NCBI RefSeq assembly: GCF_004777465.1
Contig: NZ_CP038462.1
Span: 1,488,001 to 1,552,000 of the forward strand
Origin: Nocardioides daphniae
Lineage (GTDB): Bacteria; Actinomycetota; Actinomycetes; Propionibacteriales; Nocardioidaceae
DNA length: 64,000 bases
Direction: 5' to 3'
Shown: positions 60,434-64,000 of the stretch, one piece after another
How the letters are laid out: each line of letters opens with the position of its first letter
Position numbering within the stretch: the first letter of the stretch is position 1
Notes under the pieces: model-generated
Told to the model about the DNA's origin: nothing
What the model saw: the letters and a program-made list of their open reading frames with translations, nothing else
Databases searched by the model: none
Translations under genes and position numbers: made by a program

Positions 60434-61537
60434 TCAGCCGTCCATCGGCTCGCCGAAGCCCAGCACCAGGTCGTTCCCGGCCCGTCCGACCGCCTCGGCC
60501 ACGACCGTGCACCCGCCGCCGAGCTCACAGCTGAGCAGGTCGGCCGGAGTGGTGTCCCACGGCTTGTTCAGGCCCAGCATGAGGTAGGTGTCGGCGTCAG
60601 CCCAGATGTAGCCGATCACGAACTCGTAGCCGGGCACCGTGACCGGTTGGTGCGTGCCTGCTGCGACGTCGAAGACGGCGAAGACGTCGGGCTCGATCTC
60701 GCCGAGCACGTGGGAGCCGTCGTCGGAGAGGTCGAGCATCATCCACGCGTCGAGCGTGGTGCCCTCGCCCGCAGTGCGGGTCACCCGGCTGACGTCCTGA
60801 CCCGCCTCCTGGGCGCGGTAGGCGATGAAGCCGTCCTCGACGTCGGCCACCTCGACGTCGCCGGACCACGGCATCACCGGGGTGGTCCGGTCTCCGGTGC
60901 TGTCCCAGCGCACCACGCGGTCGCGGTCGCGTGCGTAGACGTCCGCGCCGTCCAGGGCCACCACGCGCACCTCGGAGGCCCTTCCCGTCACCGGCACCGA
61001 GACCACGGAGCCGTCCGCCTGGTCGAGGAGGGCGAGCTCGTTGCCTTCCTCGCGGGGCTGCGCCCAGGCGGCGAGCGACCCGTCGGAGTCGAGACGCGGC
61101 TCGTCGCGGTCGATCGTGCCGACCTTTGTGGTCGCTTCGTCGCCGGTGGCCGACCAGACGTCCCCGCCGCGGTCGGCGTACACGATGCCGCGCGTGGTCT
61201 GGACGAAGGCGTGCACGTCGGTCGGCACGGTGAACTCGCGGCCCGCGACGTGCACCGAGGTGCCGTTGGCATACGCCGGACTGCCGTCGGAGAAGGCCCC
61301 CGCGAACGAGAACTGGGAGCCGGAGGTCCTGCCGGGGTTGCTGGCGGGGCCGAGCTGCGGGAGGGCGAGGGCACCCACCAGGACGGCTGCGGTGGCGGCA
61401 GCCACCCCGGCCCCGGCCAGCGCGCGCCGACGGCGTACGCGGCGTTCCCCGGCCGTCACCACGGCGTCGAGGTCGACGACGGGGGCGGAGAGGCGGTCGG
61501 CGCGGTCGTGCATCAGGTCAGTCAGTCGAGGGCTCAT
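60434..61537 (-). CDS. Membrane-anchored propeller-like protein after a SigE-family sigma factor
   Basis: 367 residues. A cytoplasmic part of about 45 residues (SPRLTDLMHDRADRLSAPVVDLDAVVTAGERRVRRRR) precedes one helix (ALAGAGVAAATAAVLVGALALP). The extracytoplasmic region is beta-rich with propeller-type repeats (GIVYADRGGDVWSATGDE, SLAAWAQPREEGNELALLDQADG, VFAVFDVAAGTHQPVTVPG). Like the gene at 50464 it may restrain its sigma partner, but here it has one helix and lies downstream of the sigma gene. The ATG overlaps the sigma stop (ATGA). Confidence 0.75.
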   Translation of the reverse strand: MSPRLTDLMHDRADRLSAPVVDLDAVVTAGERRVRRRRALAGAGVAAATAAVLVGALALPQLGPASNPGRTSGSQFSFAGAFSDGSPAYANGTSVHVAGREFTVPTDVHAFVQTTRGIVYADRGGDVWSATGDEATTKVGTIDRDEPRLDSDGSLAAWAQPREEGNELALLDQADGSVVSVPVTGRASEVRVVALDGADVYARDRDRVVRWDSTGDRTTPVMPWSGDVEVADVEDGFIAYRAQEAGQDVSRVTRTAGEGTTLDAWMMLDLSDDGSHVLGEIEPDVFAVFDVAAGTHQPVTVPGYEFVIGYIWADADTYLMLGLNKPWDTTPADLLSCELGGGCTVVAEAVGRAGNDLVLGFGEPMDG

Positions 61538-62073
61538 GCGAGTGCCTCCATGGCGGTGGGAAGTCCGAGGTCGGTCGTGTGGCCCTGCTCGGCGAGCACG
61601 GACCTGAGACGGCGCAGGCCGGCGGCGACCTGGCTCTTGACGGTTCCGACGGCGCAGCCCATCACCTCGGCGGTGGCTGCCTCGGAGAGGTCGTCGTAGT
61701 AGCGGCAGACGATCGCAGCCCGCTGGCGAGGCGGGAGCTCCTGCAGCGCGTTCCAGAGCCAGTCGCGCTCGGCGACGCCGGTCTCGTGGCCGTCGCGCGT
61801 GGTGTCGGGGAGCGTCTCGGCCGGGCGCTCGCTGCTCCACGACCGCCGGCGGTACCAGGAGATCGCGGTGGTGGTGATCGCCTTGCGGGCGTACGCCTCG
61901 ACACGGCTGCGGTCCCGCAGCCGTGGCCACGCCACGTACGTCTTGGTCAGGGCCTCCTGGAGGAGGTCCTGGGCGAGGCCGCGGTCGCCGACCATGAGGT
62001 AGGCGGTGCGGTGCAGGGCGGGGGAGCGGTGGGCGACGAACTCGGCGAACTCGTCGACGTCACGAGGCGCCAC
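61534..62073 (-). CDS. SigE-family RNA polymerase sigma factor
   Basis: About 179 residues from the GTG at 62073, which sits 7 bases after GGAGGT; the GTG at 62080-62082 overlaps that site and is unlikely. Region 2 is in FVAHRSPALHRTAYLMVGDRGLAQDLLQEALTK, with SWYRRRSW as region 2.4-like sequence. Region 4 is LPPRQRAAIVCRYYDDLSEAATAEVMGCAVGTVKSQ. It is a SigE-family member like the one at 51842, but the two share little beyond the family motifs. The regulon is unknown. Confidence 0.9.
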   Translation of the reverse strand: MAPRDVDEFAEFVAHRSPALHRTAYLMVGDRGLAQDLLQEALTKTYVAWPRLRDRSRVEAYARKAITTTAISWYRRRSWSSERPAETLPDTTRDGHETGVAERDWLWNALQELPPRQRAAIVCRYYDDLSEAATAEVMGCAVGTVKSQVAAGLRRLRSVLAEQGHTTDLGLPTAMEALA

Positions 62074-62228
62074 GGTCTCCACCTCCCCGGCTCAGGTGCC
62101 CCGGTGGGGCCTTGGATGTCTTCACGTCCGTACCGACGCGATGGGACGTCGATCTGGTTCGGAGCTCCCGAGGATTCTTCAACGGAGACGGCGCCGGCGC
62201 CGTAGAACGCTCGAACCTCGCAGACGGC

Positions 62229-62263
62229 GCGAGGGCGCCCGACCGATGGTCGGACGCCCTCGC
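62229..62263 (-). terminator. Strong hairpin after the fadB-type gene
   Basis: GCGAGGGCGCCCGACC and GGTCGGACGCCCTCGC pair over 16 bases with one mismatch around a GAT loop. It lies 29 bases past the minus-strand stop at 62292. Confidence 0.72.
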
Positions 62264-62291
62264 GGGGGTACTGCTGGCTACTGCCTGCGGA

Positions 62292-64000
62292 TCAGTGGAA
62301 CCGCTTGCCGTTGACCTTCTCGGCGATGCCGGAGGAGTCGAGCAGCATAGTGAGGCCACCGTTCCAGAACGAGAAGCCGGCGCCGGTGATCATGGCGAGG
62401 TCGATGTCCTCGGCCGCGACGGCGACACCCTCGTCGAGCATCAGCTTGACCTCCTCGGCGAGACCGGAGAGGGCCTTCTCGCGCAGCTCCTCCTTGGTCA
62501 GCTCGACCGGCTCGGCCGGAGCGACCTGGAGGGCCTTGACCTTGGGGTCGATGGTGAGGTCGGGCAGGTAGAAGGAGGAGATCTTCTCCTCGACGACCTT
62601 CTCGAGCAGCGGCGAGACGTAGAAGCGCTCGGGGAACGCCTTCACCAGGGTCTCGTTGTTGTGCAGCGCGATCGCCGGGCCGACCAGGCCGAGCAGCATG
62701 AACGGCGGCATCGGAGCCACGCCACCGAAGGCGGCGTCAGCGGTCTCGATCGGGGTGCCGGCGTCGACGGCCTTGGCGACCTCACCGAGGAAGCGACCCA
62801 GGAGTCGGTTCACGATGAAGGACGGGCTGTCGGAGACCAGGATGGTGGTCTTCTTCAGGCCCTTGCCGGTGGCGAACGCCGTGGCGAGCGTGGCGTCGTC
62901 GGTCTTCTCGCCCTTCACGATCTCGAGCAGCGGCATGACCGCGACCGGGTTGAAGAAGTGGAAGCCCACGACCCGCTCGGGGTGCTCCAGCTCGGAAGCC
63001 ATCTCGGTGATCGAGAGCGACGAGGTGTTGGTCGCCAGGATGCACTCCGGGCCGACGACCTTCTCGACGTCGGCGAAGACCGACTTCTTGACCGACATCT
63101 CCTCGAAGACGGCCTCGATGACGAAGTCCGCGCCCGCGAAGGCGGTGGCCTTGTCGGCGGAGCCCGTCACCAGCGACTTGAGGCGGTTGGCCTTGTCGGA
63201 GGTGATGCGGCCCTTGGCGAGCAGCTTCTCGACCTCGTCGTGGACGTAGGAGACGCCCTTCTGGGCGCGCTCCTCGTCGAGGTCGGTCAGCACGACCGGC
63301 ACCTGCAGGCGACGGGCGAAGAGCAGCGCCATCTGCGAGGCCATCAGGCCGGCACCGACGATGCCGACCTTGGTCACCTTGCGGGCCAGCGCCTTGTCGG
63401 GGGCACCGGCCGGGCGCTTGGCGCGCTTCTGCACCAGGTCGAAGGAGTAGAGGCTGGCGAGCAGCTCCGGCGTCCTCGACATGTCCTCGAGCGCCTGGTC
63501 CTCCGCGGCGAAGCCCTCCTCGCGGGTGGCGGTGCGGGCGCCGGCGAGCAGCTCGACGATCCGGCGGGCGGCGGGCGAAGCGCCACCGGTGCGGGCCAGG
63601 ACGATGCCCTCGGCGCGCGCGATGGCGGCGTCCCATGCCTCACCGCGGTCGATCTCCGGGCGCTCCACGACGACCTTGCCGGTGAGCACGTCGGCGGCCC
63701 AGCGCAGCGAGGACTCGAGGTAGTTGACGCCACCGAAGACGGCGTCGGCCAGCCCGAGCTCGAAGGCCTTCTTGCCGCCGACCGTACGACCGTTGTTGAG
63801 CGGGTTCTCCAGCGCCACGGTGACGGCCTTGTCGGCACCGATGAGGTTGGGGACCAGCCACGCGCCGCCCCAACCGGGGACGAGGCCGAGCATGGCCTCG
63901 GGCAGGCCGAGCGCCGGGGCGCTGTCCTGGACGGTGCGGTAGTCGCAGTGCAGGCCGACCTCGAGGCCGCCGCCGAGGGCGAGGCCGTTGATGAAGCCGA
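62292..64000 (-). CDS. Fatty-acid oxidation enzyme: enoyl-CoA hydratase/3-hydroxyacyl-CoA dehydrogenase (FadB type), 5' end cut
   Basis: The gene runs past the window edge; 569 codons are present and unbroken. The first part here is the end of a crotonase domain (GLALGGGLEVGLHCDYR, then LGLPEAMLGLVPGWGG), which hydrates enoyl-CoA. A dehydrogenase Rossmann domain follows with VTKVGIVGAGLMASQMALLFARR, then the signature VGFHFFNPVAVMPLLEIV, with the catalytic His, and the C-terminal 3HCDH domain. It carries out two steps of beta-oxidation. Proteins of this length pair with a separate thiolase, which should lie outside the window. A hairpin at 62229 ends the transcript. Confidence 0.93.
   Translation of the reverse strand, partial: GFINGLALGGGLEVGLHCDYRTVQDSAPALGLPEAMLGLVPGWGGAWLVPNLIGADKAVTVALENPLNNGRTVGGKKAFELGLADAVFGGVNYLESSLRWAADVLTGKVVVERPEIDRGEAWDAAIARAEGIVLARTGGASPAARRIVELLAGARTATREEGFAAEDQALEDMSRTPELLASLYSFDLVQKRAKRPAGAPDKALARKVTKVGIVGAGLMASQMALLFARRLQVPVVLTDLDEERAQKGVSYVHDEVEKLLAKGRITSDKANRLKSLVTGSADKATAFAGADFVIEAVFEEMSVKKSVFADVEKVVGPECILATNTSSLSITEMASELEHPERVVGFHFFNPVAVMPLLEIVKGEKTDDATLATAFATGKGLKKTTILVSDSPSFIVNRLLGRFLGEVAKAVDAGTPIETADAAFGGVAPMPPFMLLGLVGPAIALHNNETLVKAFPERFYVSPLLEKVVEEKISSFYLPDLTIDPKVKALQVAPAEPVELTKEELREKALSGLAEEVKLMLDEGVAVAAEDIDLAMITGAGFSFWNGGLTMLLDSSGIAEKVNGKRFH

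Overview
The window comes from a very high-GC actinobacterium. The gene content points to Nocardioides or another member of the Nocardioidaceae. Reasons: an HrdB-type primary sigma factor with an Ala/Lys-rich N-terminus, SepH, an LprG-like lipoprotein beside a P55-like MFS pump, a second gyrase-like pair (ParE/ParC), SigE-family sigma factors, many DUFs confined to Actinobacteria (DUF3093, DUF3710, DUF3159, DUF4192, DUF4193, DUF4235, DUF5998), frequent GTG starts, and many leaderless promoters with a TANNNT box 6-8 nt before the start codon. The genus is an inference; there is no rRNA here.

Layout. 1-7 kb: an oligopeptidase B-like gene cut by the window edge, divergent from the 5-oxoprolinase operon pxpABC, then dinB, a DUF4192 protein and a glutamate-cysteine ligase-like enzyme. 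7-13.6 kb: stress protein, HhH-GPD repair protein, secreted HNH nuclease, primary sigma factor, SGNH hydrolase and small exported or membrane proteins. 13.7-25 kb: the topoisomerase IV genes parE and parC on opposite strands. parC is translationally coupled to an LprG-like lipoprotein and an MFS pump, followed by carbonic anhydrase. parC is divergent from a GNAT/acyl-CoA ligase fusion. 25-38 kb: phosphodiesterase, tdk, aldo/keto reductase, rhodanese, MOSC protein, sepH, sugar lactone oxidase, membrane proteins, hemH and an inositol monophosphatase. 38-46.6 kb: a conserved actinobacterial block (DUF4193, DUF4235, DUF3093, dut, DUF3710, OB-fold, DUF3159, a TrkA pair, an APC permease, a TrmA-like methyltransferase). 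46.7-50.2 kb: a catB/catC deletion remnant, then acnA with candidate operators. 50.4-64 kb: two SigE-family sigma modules, a probable LexA-controlled gene, a tandem Nudix protein, a dehydratase/VOC fusion, dxs, an amino-acid permease and a fadB-type gene cut by the window end.

Data quality matters. About 29 single-base indels interrupt otherwise normal genes, including essential ones (primary sigma factor, parC, hemH, dxs). I treat these as sequence errors and give whole-gene coordinates with the break noted. No tRNA, rRNA, CRISPR array, insertion sequence or prophage was seen, and no gene-free stretch exceeds about 300 bases. I found no convincing new multi-gene system. The best leads are the LexA-boxed leaderless gene at 54.5 kb, the cat-gene chimera at 46.7 kb and the operator-like sites upstream of acnA.
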